In this document: piece by piece, positions 9,687 through 20,104 of the stretch
Numbering within the stretch: position 1 is the first letter of the stretch
How the letters are laid out: each line of letters opens with the position of its first letter
Source of the DNA: Desulfobacterales bacterium
GTDB taxonomy: Bacteria > Desulfobacterota > Desulfobacteria > Desulfobacterales > JADGBH01
NCBI GenBank assembly: GCA_015231595.1
Contig: JADGBH010000029.1
Coordinates: 1 to 50,442 of the forward strand
Direction of reading: 5' to 3'
Length of the DNA: 50,442 nt
Program-made: the position numbers and the translations under genes
Notes under the pieces: generated by a model
What the model was told of the DNA's origin: nothing
Databases searched by the model: none
What the model saw: the letters and a program-made list of their open reading frames with translations, nothing else

Positions 9687-9712
9687 AAAAATTTACAAAA
9701 TAATAAAAATTT

Positions 9713-11077
9713 TTATCTAACGCCCGATTGCCTTAAAGCTGATGGACTAAAGTCTTCAGCAGATAATTTTACATTAAAATCGTACATTTTTCCTTCATTA
9801 TCAAGACCAACGGCGAGATAACGCCCTGCTTGAAGGTCATATAAAACATCGAGAGTTGACCATACAACGGGGATTTCGTAATAATTAAGTATATGAGCTG
9901 AAGCAACTCTCCACAATTGATCTCTATTATCATAGCAATCTTCTAAAGCTGCCTGCCAGCTATCCTCATCTAAATAAAAAACTCTTGTTTTATACAAATG
10001 ACGCATACCATCTTTTAATTCACCTTTTACTACCCATACTCTATGAAGTTCATATCGAGGTAAATCTTGATTGATATGACCTGCTTTTAATATATCACTG
10101 TATTTTAACTTATCACTGTGTAGTTTATAAGAATTATAAGGTATATACATTTCTTTTTTACCGACTAAAGTCCAATTATATCTATCTGGAGATCCATTAT
10201 ATAGATCCCAATCATCAGTAGTTCTAAGTCCATCAGAAGCTGTACCTGGAGTATCATAAGCAATATTTGGAGCTCTTCTTACTCGTTTTTGTCCAGTGTT
10301 ATATGTCCATGCTTGGCGAGGTTTTCTAATTTGATTCATGGTTTCATGAATAAGAAGCATTGTTCCAGCAAGACGAGGTGGGCTTAATATTTCTTGTTTA
10401 AAGTATGCGTAGAGGTTTTTGTCATCTTTGTCTTGAGTAGAAACCTCTGGCATACTATAGAACATTAAAATTTCTTCTTTCATTTCCATGATTGTATAGC
10501 TGCCATCTCTATTGGGAGCAGCTTGCGCTCCATATTTAGCAACTGTGCCAGCTCTATATCTAATTATATGATTCCATATAGCTTCAATTCCATTTTTTGG
10601 AATAGGAAAAGCGGATGCAATATTTGCATTTACAACTCCATTTCCATCATCAGTTAGCTCAGCATTAATAGCATTAGTTTTAATGGCATCATAAACATAC
10701 TGAGGATAAGATCCTGTTCTTCGTGTTTGATATACAATCATTTTAAAGGTATCAGGATAAGTTTTAAACATAGCTATCAAACCGTCAGAAAGTTTATCTT
10801 TATATTGCTCATAATTTTGAGCTGTGATTGTAAATAAAGGTTTATCATCAGGAAATGGATCTGGATGATGATCACCTACTTTATAACCAGCAGGAGGAGT
10901 AGTAATTCCGCCAGTCCATTCTGGTATAGTTCCATCAGCATTTCCAGCTTTTTCACCGCCAACAGGAGTTAGTTCATTTCCGAGTTTTGCTGCCTCTTCC
11001 TGGGAGACTTTAGCGAATGATATGCCAACAAGGCAAATCAATAACGTGATACAAATTATTGCAACTTTCTTTTTCAT
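9713..11077 (-). CDS. DUF1329 periplasmic/outer-membrane lipoprotein-carrier-like protein
   Basis: A 454-aa exported protein. The N-terminus after the signal peptide (hydrophobic about 5-20) has the family hallmark: EAAKLGNELTPVGGEKAGN, GTIPEWTGG and PDPFPDDKPLFTI. DUF1329 is thought to have a LolB-like fold, suggesting lipid binding. An upstream ATG at 11092 exists, but it overlaps the Shine-Dalgarno GGAGGG. The ATG at 11077, seven bases after that site and beginning MKKK, is the better start. It lies 25 bases downstream of the DUF1302 gene and ends in a strong terminator, so DUF1302-DUF1329 form a transcription unit. A hydrophobic ligand is inferred, not seen. Confidence 0.9.
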   Translation of the reverse strand: MKKKVAIICITLLICLVGISFAKVSQEEAAKLGNELTPVGGEKAGNADGTIPEWTGGITTPPAGYKVGDHHPDPFPDDKPLFTITAQNYEQYKDKLSDGLIAMFKTYPDTFKMIVYQTRRTGSYPQYVYDAIKTNAINAELTDDGNGVVNANIASAFPIPKNGIEAIWNHIIRYRAGTVAKYGAQAAPNRDGSYTIMEMKEEILMFYSMPEVSTQDKDDKNLYAYFKQEILSPPRLAGTMLLIHETMNQIRKPRQAWTYNTGQKRVRRAPNIAYDTPGTASDGLRTTDDWDLYNGSPDRYNWTLVGKKEMYIPYNSYKLHSDKLKYSDILKAGHINQDLPRYELHRVWVVKGELKDGMRHLYKTRVFYLDEDSWQAALEDCYDNRDQLWRVASAHILNYYEIPVVWSTLDVLYDLQAGRYLAVGLDNEGKMYDFNVKLSAEDFSPSALRQSGVR

Positions 11078-11102
11078 TTTTGTTCCCTCCATAATTTTTA
11101 AT

Positions 11103-13481
11103 TTAGAAATATAATTTCAAACTAGCATAAACATAGTCTCTATCTGATAATGAATTAGCTGTGCCTGCTCCCCAATAAGATCTTCCTCCTATATCAAAAG
11201 AAACCCTTTCCCTATAAAGTAGATTTAAATTTAAAGCAACTGACATTCTCTCTTCAATAAAAGTACTTATAGGAACTGGTGATTGTCCATAAACATCATG
11301 ATAGAATACAATTTTTGGGCTGACATTAATACCGGCAAATAAATTGTAATAATCCAATTTTGCCATCATTACATAACCACATGAAAAGTCTGAAGCAAAA
11401 GAATTTTCTTCAACTCCCTCAGGCCAATATCCATAAGTTTTATACATTTCATTGAAAAATCCATCTGTACCAGTTAACTTATGAGTTTTATTACCGCTTC
11501 TTACAGTTCCGTCAGCATCAATTCTTAAAACATCTTCATCTGGAAGATCATGTACATATAAGAAACCAAATTCTGCAAGTAATGACAATGAATCTGCTCC
11601 AAGTAAATTACTGAATATTTTTGTTAAAGAAAACTGTGCTTGACTTACATCTCTAAGTATATAGCCATATATATAGTCGCCAGGTCCGGTTGATGTACCA
11701 AACTTTCCATCCGGATGTTGAGAATAAAAATCTTTAGCATTATCTCCTAATAGTTTGGGTAAAAGCCCTTTTGCGTAAAGTTGATCATATAATGGTTTAC
11801 TTAATGCCATTATCATTTCTACATCGTCGATTTGCAGGGGTTCATCTATTCGATACGAATACTCACCGCCAAGTGATATGCCTCCTGGAAGAACACTGCT
11901 AAAGCTAAATCCATAAAGCTGAATATCCTCTGGATATTCAATAAATCCATGAACCCACCCGTCAATAGGCTGGCCAGGTTTTATAGGGGAGTCAGCCGCA
12001 TAAGTATCTAAAGGTCCATATACTGGCAAACCAGTCGCTTTTACACTACTTGCTAAACCTTGCTTATATTCTGGAGTAAAACCAGCAATAGCAACAGGAG
12101 TTGCTGCAGCACCTAACGCATTAAAAACGTCAGTATTTGTTGCTTGAGGATTATTAGCTGAAAGAGATGTAACTAACTGCGCTTCTTGAGTTTTACCTGC
12201 AGATGCAAGTCCTTGAGCTATAACTTGTCCAACAGTTGCTCCTCCATAAGCAGCTAATGGATAGGAAAGAGGAGTTCCATCAGGGATAGCGGCAAAAGGA
12301 GCCTTATATTGAGCGATCGCTCCTTGTTCAACTTGCGCATATACAGGCTGTCCTTTTTGTAAAAGATAATCAATAGATATTCCATCATGAACATATCCTG
12401 AAATTACAGGCCTTCTGCTATGATAATTCATATAATAAAAACCAAACTCTGCTCCAGCTAATGCTTCGGCAAAATAAGAAACTTTAACTCCGAATTGTCC
12501 ACTGTCAGATGCTTCGTTGTCATCCAATCTTTCTACAACATAATTGCTGTTTGAGCCATAGGGTCCAAAAAAATGAAGATCTGGCATTTGGAAACTTGAC
12601 TGAACGTACTTACCACCATCTCCTATAAAATCATTTGTACTGAAATAAGTACCAGGAGCATCCAATTTCATTCTATCCCATTCGAATTGATAAAAACCTT
12701 CTAAACCGATTGATTCAGTGAATCCGATTGATAACCATGCTGATGCAAGGGGAATAAATGCTTCTTTTAGTTCGGCTCCAGGAGATCTTAATTGAGCGGC
12801 ATCAATGGGGTTTAATTCAGAAAGTCCGTGAGCTATAAATGCACTTTCACCCCAGTTTATAACTTGACGGCCAATTTTAAATCCAACCGGTATGTCTCCC
12901 GCACTAAAATTAGTATATAAAAAAGCGTCTAAAAGTTTTAAATCTGTACCGTGCTGCTCTTCTGCATCTTTATTTGCAGTAATATCAACTCTCATATCAT
13001 CGCTTTCTGTCATGATATAATAGTCATAAAAATATTGACCTCGTGCAAATACTCCGATATTGCTTAAAAAGCCAATTTTAGTTAGACGAACATCAAGTTC
13101 GGATGTTATGCTAAAAATTTGAGTTATAGGGTCACCTTTATCAAAGTTCAGGTTTCCATCATCCCCGTTTGCTGACCATCTTCCAGTTGGAACTACTCCT
13201 GAACCGTAATTTTCAGTTTTATACGCAATATCTTTGTCAGTGTAAGCGTTTGGGTCATTTACATATTTTGGTTGATTTGCAAAACCAACAAGGTCAGGAT
13301 CCCTTTCTTCAATTCTCCATCCTGCGCCTACTGATAGAGTAGAATCAAAACTGATATTAGCATTACCTAAATCAAATTTAAATCCATACGCTATGCCAGA
13401 TAGGCTGAATACCCCCACAATAAAACAGCATCCCGCAATTAGCAGATTAATTAGTTTGTTACGCGAATAAAATTTTCCCAT
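11103..13481 (-). CDS. DUF1302 outer-membrane beta-barrel protein
   Basis: This 792-aa protein has a signal peptide (hydrophobic about 11-32, ending AYG). The start of the mature part, GNANISFDSTLSVGAGWRIEERDPDLVG, is typical of DUF1302. Later motifs GRQVINWGESAFIAHGLSELNPID and ELKEAFIPLASAWLSIGFTE also fit. The C-terminus YASLKLYF ends in phenylalanine, the usual signal for outer-membrane barrel assembly. Residues about 380-480 are an Ala/Gly-rich insert. The Shine-Dalgarno AAGGAGAGG precedes the ATG. It is the first gene of the DUF1302-DUF1329-YCF48-RND set and would be the outer-membrane end of an export or uptake path. Substrate unknown. Confidence 0.9.
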   Translation of the reverse strand: MGKFYSRNKLINLLIAGCCFIVGVFSLSGIAYGFKFDLGNANISFDSTLSVGAGWRIEERDPDLVGFANQPKYVNDPNAYTDKDIAYKTENYGSGVVPTGRWSANGDDGNLNFDKGDPITQIFSITSELDVRLTKIGFLSNIGVFARGQYFYDYYIMTESDDMRVDITANKDAEEQHGTDLKLLDAFLYTNFSAGDIPVGFKIGRQVINWGESAFIAHGLSELNPIDAAQLRSPGAELKEAFIPLASAWLSIGFTESIGLEGFYQFEWDRMKLDAPGTYFSTNDFIGDGGKYVQSSFQMPDLHFFGPYGSNSNYVVERLDDNEASDSGQFGVKVSYFAEALAGAEFGFYYMNYHSRRPVISGYVHDGISIDYLLQKGQPVYAQVEQGAIAQYKAPFAAIPDGTPLSYPLAAYGGATVGQVIAQGLASAGKTQEAQLVTSLSANNPQATNTDVFNALGAAATPVAIAGFTPEYKQGLASSVKATGLPVYGPLDTYAADSPIKPGQPIDGWVHGFIEYPEDIQLYGFSFSSVLPGGISLGGEYSYRIDEPLQIDDVEMIMALSKPLYDQLYAKGLLPKLLGDNAKDFYSQHPDGKFGTSTGPGDYIYGYILRDVSQAQFSLTKIFSNLLGADSLSLLAEFGFLYVHDLPDEDVLRIDADGTVRSGNKTHKLTGTDGFFNEMYKTYGYWPEGVEENSFASDFSCGYVMMAKLDYYNLFAGINVSPKIVFYHDVYGQSPVPISTFIEERMSVALNLNLLYRERVSFDIGGRSYWGAGTANSLSDRDYVYASLKLYF

Positions 13482-13605
13482 TGTTTTTTTCCTCTCCTTT
13501 TCACCCCTAATTTAAAGTTAATAATAAATATTGTTTCGCCTAAAAAATTCACATTTTTTTGTCAATACCTCAAATTCAACAAAAAAACATTGTTCAATAC
13601 TGCAA

Positions 13606-13635
13606 TCATTAGAAAAAATATTGTACCATTGTCAA
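13606..13635 (-). promoter_or_regulatory. Candidate sigma-70 promoter for the DUF1302 cluster
   Basis: On the minus strand TTGACA (13630-13635) is followed after 18 bases by TAATGA (13606-13611). It lies between the chemoreceptor stop and the DUF1302 start, about 125 bases upstream of the gene. The -10 is only a moderate match. Confidence 0.35.
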
Positions 13636-13650
13636 GTAAAAACTTTAAAT

Positions 13651-15690
13651 TTAAACTTTAAAGGACGCAACTATTTCCCTTAATTGATTAGTTAATTCCG
13701 CCATTACTTTACTTGCTTCTACGGTTTTATCAGCCCCCTTTGATGTAATTTCTCCCACATTAATTATACTTTCTATGTTTTTGTCTATTTTATCTGCTAC
13801 CTCTGTTTGAGATTTTGCATCATCTGATATTTCAAAATTGTTAGCAACAATTTCTTTTATACCAATAAGAATATTTGAAATCGCAGTTTCAACATGAGAT
13901 GAAGTTTCTACTGTATCCATAGCAACTTTACTACTTTCTTTCATGGCTTTAATTGTACCATTTATGCCGTTTTTAAGTTTGTCTATAATTTCTGAAATTT
14001 GCTCGACTGACTGGTGAGTTTTTTTCGAGAGCGCTCTAATTTCATCCGCTACTACAGCAAACCCTCGCCCATGTTCTCCTGCTCTAGCAGCCTCAATTGT
14101 AGCATTTAAGGAAAGGAGATTAGTTTGTGAAGCTATATCTTTTATTACCTCCAACACGTTATTTATTGTGTCGCCAAGCCCAGCTAAGTTATTTACAGCT
14201 TCTACAAGGGTTTCCATTTCTTCGCTTAATTTTTTTATATTCTGCATAGACTCAGCGATAACTGTTTGTCCATCTTTCGCCTTAAGATTAGTATTTTCTC
14301 CAGACTTAGCGGCAAAAGTTGATTTGACGGCCATATCCTTAACAGCATTTACCATATGATTTATTGCTGATGCAAGCAAATCAGTTTCAGTCATTTGCTT
14401 AGTTATCGCTGTTCGGCTGTCAACAGATATTTCTTCTACTCTTGTTGATTGTTGAGCAACTTTAAGAGCTGTTTCTTTTATTGTTAAAACTAACTGGCTC
14501 ATTTTTTCAGCCATAGCGTTAAATTCAACACTCAAAGCAGCGAGTTCATCTTTATTCGGAAGATCAATTCTGACTGTTAAGTCTCCTTCCGCAACAGTAT
14601 GGGCTCCTTCTGAAAAGCTCGCAATAGTATCATTTATTGAATAGGACATTCCAAGATAGAGATAAAAAATAACTAATAATATTATTACAAGAACTCCGAA
14701 AAATATGCCTATTTTAAAGTATTCTTTTTTTATACGATTTTGTACATTTTTTTTAATAATTGGGATTATCTCGCTAAAAACTTGATTTACACTTTCAATC
14801 GCAGTGGTTATTTCCTTAAAAAATACCATATGGTCTAATTCCATTACTGATGCTTCAAGAATATGTATTCCTAAATATTCACCTGAATGGTCTATATTTT
14901 TAAACATTTTATCAATATTTTCGGAAAGCTTATTCTTAAGAAACAGATCACTTTCCAAGGTTGCGAATATCTTCTTTTTGGAAGATTCAGCGGTTTCATC
15001 CATCGCATTACCAAAATTGCTTACTTTATCAAATAATCCTGCATCAAGATATTCAAAGGTTAAAGATAATCCACCATAAGCTCTAACCCTTGATAATGCA
15101 CTATGACAAGCTGGAAGCCTTTCAAGGATAATTCGGATTAAAGCTAAATTTTGAGAATTTGTATCTAAAAACAAAGATCCGATTTCAGCGGTAGTTGCTG
15201 ATAAAACAGCGCCGTCCCTAACTAATTCATCATAATAATCAAATGTGGCATCTGGGCGTATGCCGATTGTAACTTTCTTTTCAGCTACTTCTTTTCTAAA
15301 AACAGACAGGTATCCTTTTAATCTTTCGTCAGGATCAAATCTCATCTTCATAGATATAAGCCCATCAATATCTTCAATGATTTTAACCTTATCTTTTTCG
15401 CCTTCTACTACAGCATTTTTTGAATCTTTTATACTTCTTAAAAGTATAATATCTCTAAAATGTTCTATTTTATCATGAATAAAAAATATTTTGTCAAGAA
15501 CATCAAGACATTCAAGTTCGTTATATGATTGGGTATTTTTTGCAGACAGTTCGGTTATAAGAACGGCTCCAGATATTATAATTGGAACAAGGAAAAGACC
15601 GCTTATAAGCCCGACTTTGTATGCAAATTTAAGCCTGTTCATAAGATTTATTACAGGCTTAAGCATCTTTTCCATAAAGCTGATTTTCAA
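13651..15690 (-). CDS. Methyl-accepting chemotaxis protein (tandem paralogue B)
   Basis: A 679-aa transmembrane chemoreceptor: TM1 about 26-47, a large periplasmic helical sensor (50-325), TM2 about 327-347, HAMP about 350-402, and a signalling domain with hairpin tip [20 protein letters not shown] (about 516-535), then ARAGEHGRGFAVVADEIRAL. The sensor domain is not assigned to a named family. It contains RVRAYGGLSLTFEYLDAGLFDKV, shared almost unchanged with the neighbour. The two genes have identical length and similar architecture, so this is a tandem duplication. The 50-base gap suggests co-transcription. No CheW-binding pentapeptide tail is present, and no che genes are in the window. Confidence 0.92.
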   Translation of the reverse strand: MKISFMEKMLKPVINLMNRLKFAYKVGLISGLFLVPIIISGAVLITELSAKNTQSYNELECLDVLDKIFFIHDKIEHFRDIILLRSIKDSKNAVVEGEKDKVKIIEDIDGLISMKMRFDPDERLKGYLSVFRKEVAEKKVTIGIRPDATFDYYDELVRDGAVLSATTAEIGSLFLDTNSQNLALIRIILERLPACHSALSRVRAYGGLSLTFEYLDAGLFDKVSNFGNAMDETAESSKKKIFATLESDLFLKNKLSENIDKMFKNIDHSGEYLGIHILEASVMELDHMVFFKEITTAIESVNQVFSEIIPIIKKNVQNRIKKEYFKIGIFFGVLVIILLVIFYLYLGMSYSINDTIASFSEGAHTVAEGDLTVRIDLPNKDELAALSVEFNAMAEKMSQLVLTIKETALKVAQQSTRVEEISVDSRTAITKQMTETDLLASAINHMVNAVKDMAVKSTFAAKSGENTNLKAKDGQTVIAESMQNIKKLSEEMETLVEAVNNLAGLGDTINNVLEVIKDIASQTNLLSLNATIEAARAGEHGRGFAVVADEIRALSKKTHQSVEQISEIIDKLKNGINGTIKAMKESSKVAMDTVETSSHVETAISNILIGIKEIVANNFEISDDAKSQTEVADKIDKNIESIINVGEITSKGADKTVEASKVMAELTNQLREIVASFKV

Positions 15691-15740
15691 GTCTATCTCC
15701 TTTACATGTAACGTTTTAACTATTGATCAACTACCTTAAA

Positions 15741-17780
15741 TTAAACCTTAAATGATACTACAACCTCACTTAGCCTTTGAGTCATTTCAGTCATTTTATT
15801 ACTCGCTTCGGCTGTATTATCCGCCCCTCTGGATGTAATTTCTCCTAATTTTGTAATTTCTTCAATATTTTTATCTATATTACCAGCAACAGATGCTTGA
15901 TTTGTGGCTTCCTTAGCTATATCAAAGTTCATTAAAGCAATTTCATTAACCGCATTCACAATAGTAGTTAAGACCTTTCCAACTTTTTCTGATTCTTTAA
16001 CATTTAGGTCAGCCATTTTACTACTTCCTTTCATTGAGTCAACTGCATTTTCAATATCTTGCCTTAATTTAGCAATAATATCTCCTACTTGAGCCGCAGA
16101 TTCATGGGTTTGTTTAGAAAGGGCTCTAACATTTTCCGCAACAACAGAAAAACCTCTCCCCTGATCGCCAGCTCTTGCGGCTTCAATTGTTGCATTTAAA
16201 GCGAGTAGATTAGTTTGAGATGCTATATTTTTAATAACATCAACAACACTATTTATCATTTCACTTCTTTCTTTAAGGCGGTTTATTCCATTAACTGAGT
16301 TTTCAATTTCTGCTGCAAGTTTTTTTATATATTCAAGGGATTTTTCAATTGTTGACATTCCACTTTTTGCATCTATATTCGCTTGTTCAGCAGAATTAGC
16401 TGCATTACGTGATTTTTCAGCCATATTATTTACTGTATGTAGCATTTGGTTAATGACTGTAGCAAGCAGTTCAAGTTCAGCCATTTCTTTTTGAACAGCT
16501 GAGCTGCTTTTTAAGGCTATAGCATTCACTTCTTTGGATTGTTCAGATACTTTAAAGGCTGTATCTTTTATTGTTATAATTAATGGAACAATCTTTTCTG
16601 TCATAGAATTAAATTCTTGACTTAAAGTTGATAATTCGTCTTTATTAGGAATTTTAATCCGAACAGATAAATCACCTTCAGCTACTTTATGAGCTCCATC
16701 TGAAAAAGTTTCAATGGTATTTTTTATAGAGTAATACATCCCAAGATATACATAATAAATTATTGAAATAATTATTGCCAATCCTGTAAATATGAATATA
16801 AGTTTATAATATTCAACATTTATTCGTTTTTTTAAAGAAACGTTTAGATATAAACGAATAATTTCAGCTACCTTTAGTATCTGTTTCGAGGAGTCCTTTA
16901 TTTTATTAAAATACTCGATAGGCTCAAGTTTTTTAGCGTCAGGAGATTCAGTAGATTCTATAATATTTTTTTCAGCATAAGCTTTACTTTCCTCCATTGA
17001 TTTTTTTAGATCATCCATTGATTGCCCAATTACATCTTTGATATTAGGATCAAACCCTAAAATAATTTCCATTTGTTTTGTTATTAAGTTACTTGTAAAT
17101 TCCAATTGATCAACCGATGCGGACACTTGATCGAATACTGCGGCGTCCATATATTCGAAAGTTAGACCAAAACCTCCGAAACCTCTTAATTTCCCCAAAG
17201 CTAAAAATCCCCTTGGAAGGTATTCGGTCATAATTTCTATAAGAAAAAGATTAGTGATATCTGGGTCCATCGATAGGGAACTTAATTTCACAGCGGTAGT
17301 AAGACAGAGAAGGACTTTGGAAACAAATGCATTGCCATATTCATAAGTACCTTCAGGAGTTATCTCAAATTTTAAGGGTGATATTTTTACATATTCTTTA
17401 AAGTCTGAAAGAAGTTTGTTTAATCTTTTTTCTGAATCAAAGGAAGGGTTAATGGATAGAACATCATCAACGCAGTCTATAATCTTGTCTTTTTCTGAAT
17501 TTCCAAGTGTTGTTGCTTTATTGGGATCTGAAACATGATAAGTTAAAACTATATCTCTAAAATAACTTGTTTCTTCATATAATACATACAATTTTTCTAA
17601 TACAATGAGGCCTTCTAATTCCCTTTTAGATTGACCTATTCTAAGGGACATTTCATAAACAACAACGAAGCTTAAAATAACTATAGGAATAACAAATATA
17701 GCGCTTATCAAAGTCAACTTATACCCATATTTAAGCCTGTTCATAAGGTTTATTACGGGCTTTAAAAAATTTTCCCCCAA
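15741..17780 (-). CDS. Methyl-accepting chemotaxis protein (tandem paralogue A)
   Basis: A 679-aa chemoreceptor paralogous to the downstream gene. Shared features are the start [10 protein letters not shown], the sensor motif [25 protein letters not shown] with [16 protein letters not shown], the tip [20 protein letters not shown] and the end VVVSFKV. The periplasmic domain has diverged more than the signalling domain, which fits duplication followed by change of ligand range. The start follows AGAGGGGGAAATTTTTGGGG-like purine-rich sequence. It is first in the pair. Confidence 0.92.
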   Translation of the reverse strand: MGENFLKPVINLMNRLKYGYKLTLISAIFVIPIVILSFVVVYEMSLRIGQSKRELEGLIVLEKLYVLYEETSYFRDIVLTYHVSDPNKATTLGNSEKDKIIDCVDDVLSINPSFDSEKRLNKLLSDFKEYVKISPLKFEITPEGTYEYGNAFVSKVLLCLTTAVKLSSLSMDPDITNLFLIEIMTEYLPRGFLALGKLRGFGGFGLTFEYMDAAVFDQVSASVDQLEFTSNLITKQMEIILGFDPNIKDVIGQSMDDLKKSMEESKAYAEKNIIESTESPDAKKLEPIEYFNKIKDSSKQILKVAEIIRLYLNVSLKKRINVEYYKLIFIFTGLAIIISIIYYVYLGMYYSIKNTIETFSDGAHKVAEGDLSVRIKIPNKDELSTLSQEFNSMTEKIVPLIITIKDTAFKVSEQSKEVNAIALKSSSAVQKEMAELELLATVINQMLHTVNNMAEKSRNAANSAEQANIDAKSGMSTIEKSLEYIKKLAAEIENSVNGINRLKERSEMINSVVDVIKNIASQTNLLALNATIEAARAGDQGRGFSVVAENVRALSKQTHESAAQVGDIIAKLRQDIENAVDSMKGSSKMADLNVKESEKVGKVLTTIVNAVNEIALMNFDIAKEATNQASVAGNIDKNIEEITKLGEITSRGADNTAEASNKMTEMTQRLSEVVVSFKV

Positions 17781-17882
17781 AAATTTCCCCCTCTCACTAT
17801 TTAAAATAGTTATGAGCTTACTTTAACTAACTATAGTTTTTAAGAAAAGTAAATTGGAAAAATCAAATAAACGTCGTAGGAC

Positions 17883-18033
17883 GTCATTCCGGAAAAAATT
17901 GAAAAATGAATATTTTTCAATTTTAATCCGGAATCCAGAATAAAAGTCTTCATATTCTCTGGATTCCGGGTTAAAGTCAGAAAATCTAAACGATTTTCTG
18001 ACTTTCCCCGGAATGACGATAATCCAAAATACT
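17883..18033. repeat. REP-like composite inverted repeat, copy 2
   Basis: Two CCGG-ended units face each other. The first (17883-17938) runs GTCATTCCGG to CCGGAATCCAG with an inner hairpin TTGAAAAAT/ATTTTTCAA. The second (17958-18017) runs CTGGATTCCGG to CCGGAATGAC with an inner hairpin GTCAGAAAATC/GATTTTCTGAC. The second unit is 59/60 identical to bases 1-60 of the window. This pairing resembles REP doublets (REPINs). Confidence 0.85.
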
Positions 18034-18087
18034 TTTCTTAAATACTGTATATCCTTAGAAAATTAAATAATTTCATTTTTAGATATC

Positions 18088-18156
18088 GTAGGGGCGACCG
18101 GCTGGTCGCCCAGTGCCATTAATGAACAATTCCCAAGGGCGACCGGTCGCCCCTAC
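18088..18156. repeat. GTAGGGGCGACC palindromic repeat
   Basis: The sequence begins GTAGGGGCGACCGG and ends CCGGTCGCCCCTAC, with a self-pairing GGGCGACC/GGTCGCCC at each end. It is GC-rich in an AT-rich region and non-coding. A shorter relative lies at 26543-26575. With copy 2 of the CCGG repeat it fills most of the 407-base gap 17781-18187; the first 100 bases of that gap show nothing. Confidence 0.8.
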
Positions 18157-18187
18157 AAAGAATGGGATGTTATTTAATTTCTATTCC

Positions 18188-20074
18188 TTAATGCAAAACA
18201 TTAGTTGAAATAGGCGCTTCTGTATCAAAAGGAATTGATAGCTCATATACTCCATATTCAAGATTAGCTTTAATCGGAATTCCTCCCTTTTCAAATACTC
18301 TTAACATTTCTCTGTTTGAAGCTAAAACATCTGCTGTAAAGCCTTGTATTCCTCTTTCTTTTGCTAATCTGATAAGCATTGTATAAAGGAACGTAGCAAT
18401 GCCAACTCCTTGGTATTTTTCATCAACAACAAAAGCAACATCACCATAGGGTCTTCTATTGTCTTTAGAATATCTTGCTTCAGCTATTATTTCTCCATGG
18501 CCAAGCTCCCCTATAACTCCAACTATCGACATAATTTTTCTATAATCAATATTAACATATTCTTGCATTCTTGAATGGGGCATAGTTTTAATTGGTGTAA
18601 AATATCTGTAATATACAGCCTTATCAGAAAATCTATAAAATAATCTTCTCATTTTTTCTTCATCAGACGGCCTAATTGCTCTAAAACGGACCTCCAAACC
18701 TCCCTTGAAAATATGTTTAGTTGCAACGTCATCGGGATATAAATTAGATGAATCAGCAATAAAAATTTGATCTTGGTAAAGTATTTTTTTCTCTTTTGCT
18801 TGCTCTACAAGATTTTTTCTGTCTTCAGGGTGAGATATATCGATAAGGGCTTGCGCTCTTTCTCTTATTGATCTTCCTTTAAGATTTGCGACTCCATATT
18901 CAGTAACAACAAGGTCAATGGATTCCCTAAAACTAAAATGGTTTGGGAAGTCATCAATTGAAATTCTTATATTTGATTCACCTCTTGTATTTCTACTTGA
19001 AAGGGCAATTACACTGTATCCACCTGAAGAAAGTTCTGAACCATTGAAAACATCAATTATTTCAGATGGCTCTGTATTTATACGCCCTTTTCCAACCTGA
19101 AGAGTAATTCGTCCAGTTAAATCTACTTTTCGCCCATGTATAATAGCCACAAAATTATGATTTCTCCCAATTTGTATAGGGTTTATGACTTTATCTATGC
19201 CTTGAAATTCAACTAGAGGATTATCGTTAAGCCATCTCATGAGTTCAGGGGTGCCTAAAGCATAAGACGAGATAGATCTGCCCCTATAAATATCTTTTTT
19301 TCTATTTGTAACAGCTCCTGTTTTTATAAGCCGCATTAATGCATCAGTAAAAATAGGGGAATGAATGCCGAGATGCCTTTTATGGGAAAGATGATTGCTT
19401 AAGGCTTCAAACATTGGGCCAACTGAAAAAGCAAGGCATGACCCATCTTCTATGACTGACGCAACATTTCTCGCTACTTTATCTATAATGTCATTGACTT
19501 CAAAGCAATCAAAATAAATAGGAAATTTCGTTGATTTTACAAGGAAATGAAAATCTGAAATATGAACGAAAGTATCACCTAATGTGCGAGGGATATGGGT
19601 GTTTATTTCGCCTACAACCAATGTTGCCTGCTCTATAGCCTGCCTTGCAACATCAACAGCAACTCCAAGACTGCAATATCCTGATTCATTTGGAGGTGTA
19701 ATTTGGATAAATGCCACATCTATGGGAATTTGTTTTGATTCTAATAATCGAGGAATTCTTCCAAAACGGCTTGGAATTAGATCAACTAAACCTTCGGTTA
19801 TAGCTTCACTTGCCACCCACCCTGGAAAAAAAGTTTTAAGTCTGTATTTTTGATTTTTAAGGGAATTAAAAGATATAGCATCTCCAAAACTAACAAGTTG
19901 CACTAATTCTAAATCTTGAAGATTACTTGCATCGTATTTCATTAAATGCTCCATAAGAGTTCTTGGCTCTCCAGCACCAGTGCCAATAAAAATAGTCATG
20001 CCAGGCTCAATTTTTTCAATCACTTCAGAAGGAGATACAACAAATTTTTCCCAATTTAAATAATTATTATCCAT
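18188..20074 (-). CDS. Acetyl-CoA hydrolase/transferase fused to GNAT acetyltransferase
   Basis: A 628-aa cytoplasmic fusion. Residues about 1-440 are a class I CoA-transferase/acetyl-CoA hydrolase of the 4-hydroxybutyrate CoA-transferase type, with FIGTGAGEPRTLMEHL, QITPPNESGYCSLGVAVD and the likely catalytic glutamate in VVTEYGVANLKGRSIRERA. Residues about 463-615 are a GNAT domain (VRFRAIRPSDEEKMRRLFYR) with acetyl-CoA loop DEKYQGVGIATFL. The fusion is known in anaerobic proteobacteria. It lies 30 bases after an AMP-forming acyl-CoA synthetase, suggesting joint control of acyl-CoA levels. The GNAT may acetylate the synthetase, as Pat-type enzymes do, but this is inference. Confidence 0.92.
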   Translation of the reverse strand: MDNNYLNWEKFVVSPSEVIEKIEPGMTIFIGTGAGEPRTLMEHLMKYDASNLQDLELVQLVSFGDAISFNSLKNQKYRLKTFFPGWVASEAITEGLVDLIPSRFGRIPRLLESKQIPIDVAFIQITPPNESGYCSLGVAVDVARQAIEQATLVVGEINTHIPRTLGDTFVHISDFHFLVKSTKFPIYFDCFEVNDIIDKVARNVASVIEDGSCLAFSVGPMFEALSNHLSHKRHLGIHSPIFTDALMRLIKTGAVTNRKKDIYRGRSISSYALGTPELMRWLNDNPLVEFQGIDKVINPIQIGRNHNFVAIIHGRKVDLTGRITLQVGKGRINTEPSEIIDVFNGSELSSGGYSVIALSSRNTRGESNIRISIDDFPNHFSFRESIDLVVTEYGVANLKGRSIRERAQALIDISHPEDRKNLVEQAKEKKILYQDQIFIADSSNLYPDDVATKHIFKGGLEVRFRAIRPSDEEKMRRLFYRFSDKAVYYRYFTPIKTMPHSRMQEYVNIDYRKIMSIVGVIGELGHGEIIAEARYSKDNRRPYGDVAFVVDEKYQGVGIATFLYTMLIRLAKERGIQGFTADVLASNREMLRVFEKGGIPIKANLEYGVYELSIPFDTEAPISTNVLH

Positions 20075-20104
20075 AATTACAATATTGCCTTTCTATTTTA
20101 ATTT

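Noticed and set aside
11078..11092. Upstream ATG for the DUF1329 gene
   Set aside because: It overlaps the ribosome-binding site of the ATG at 11077.
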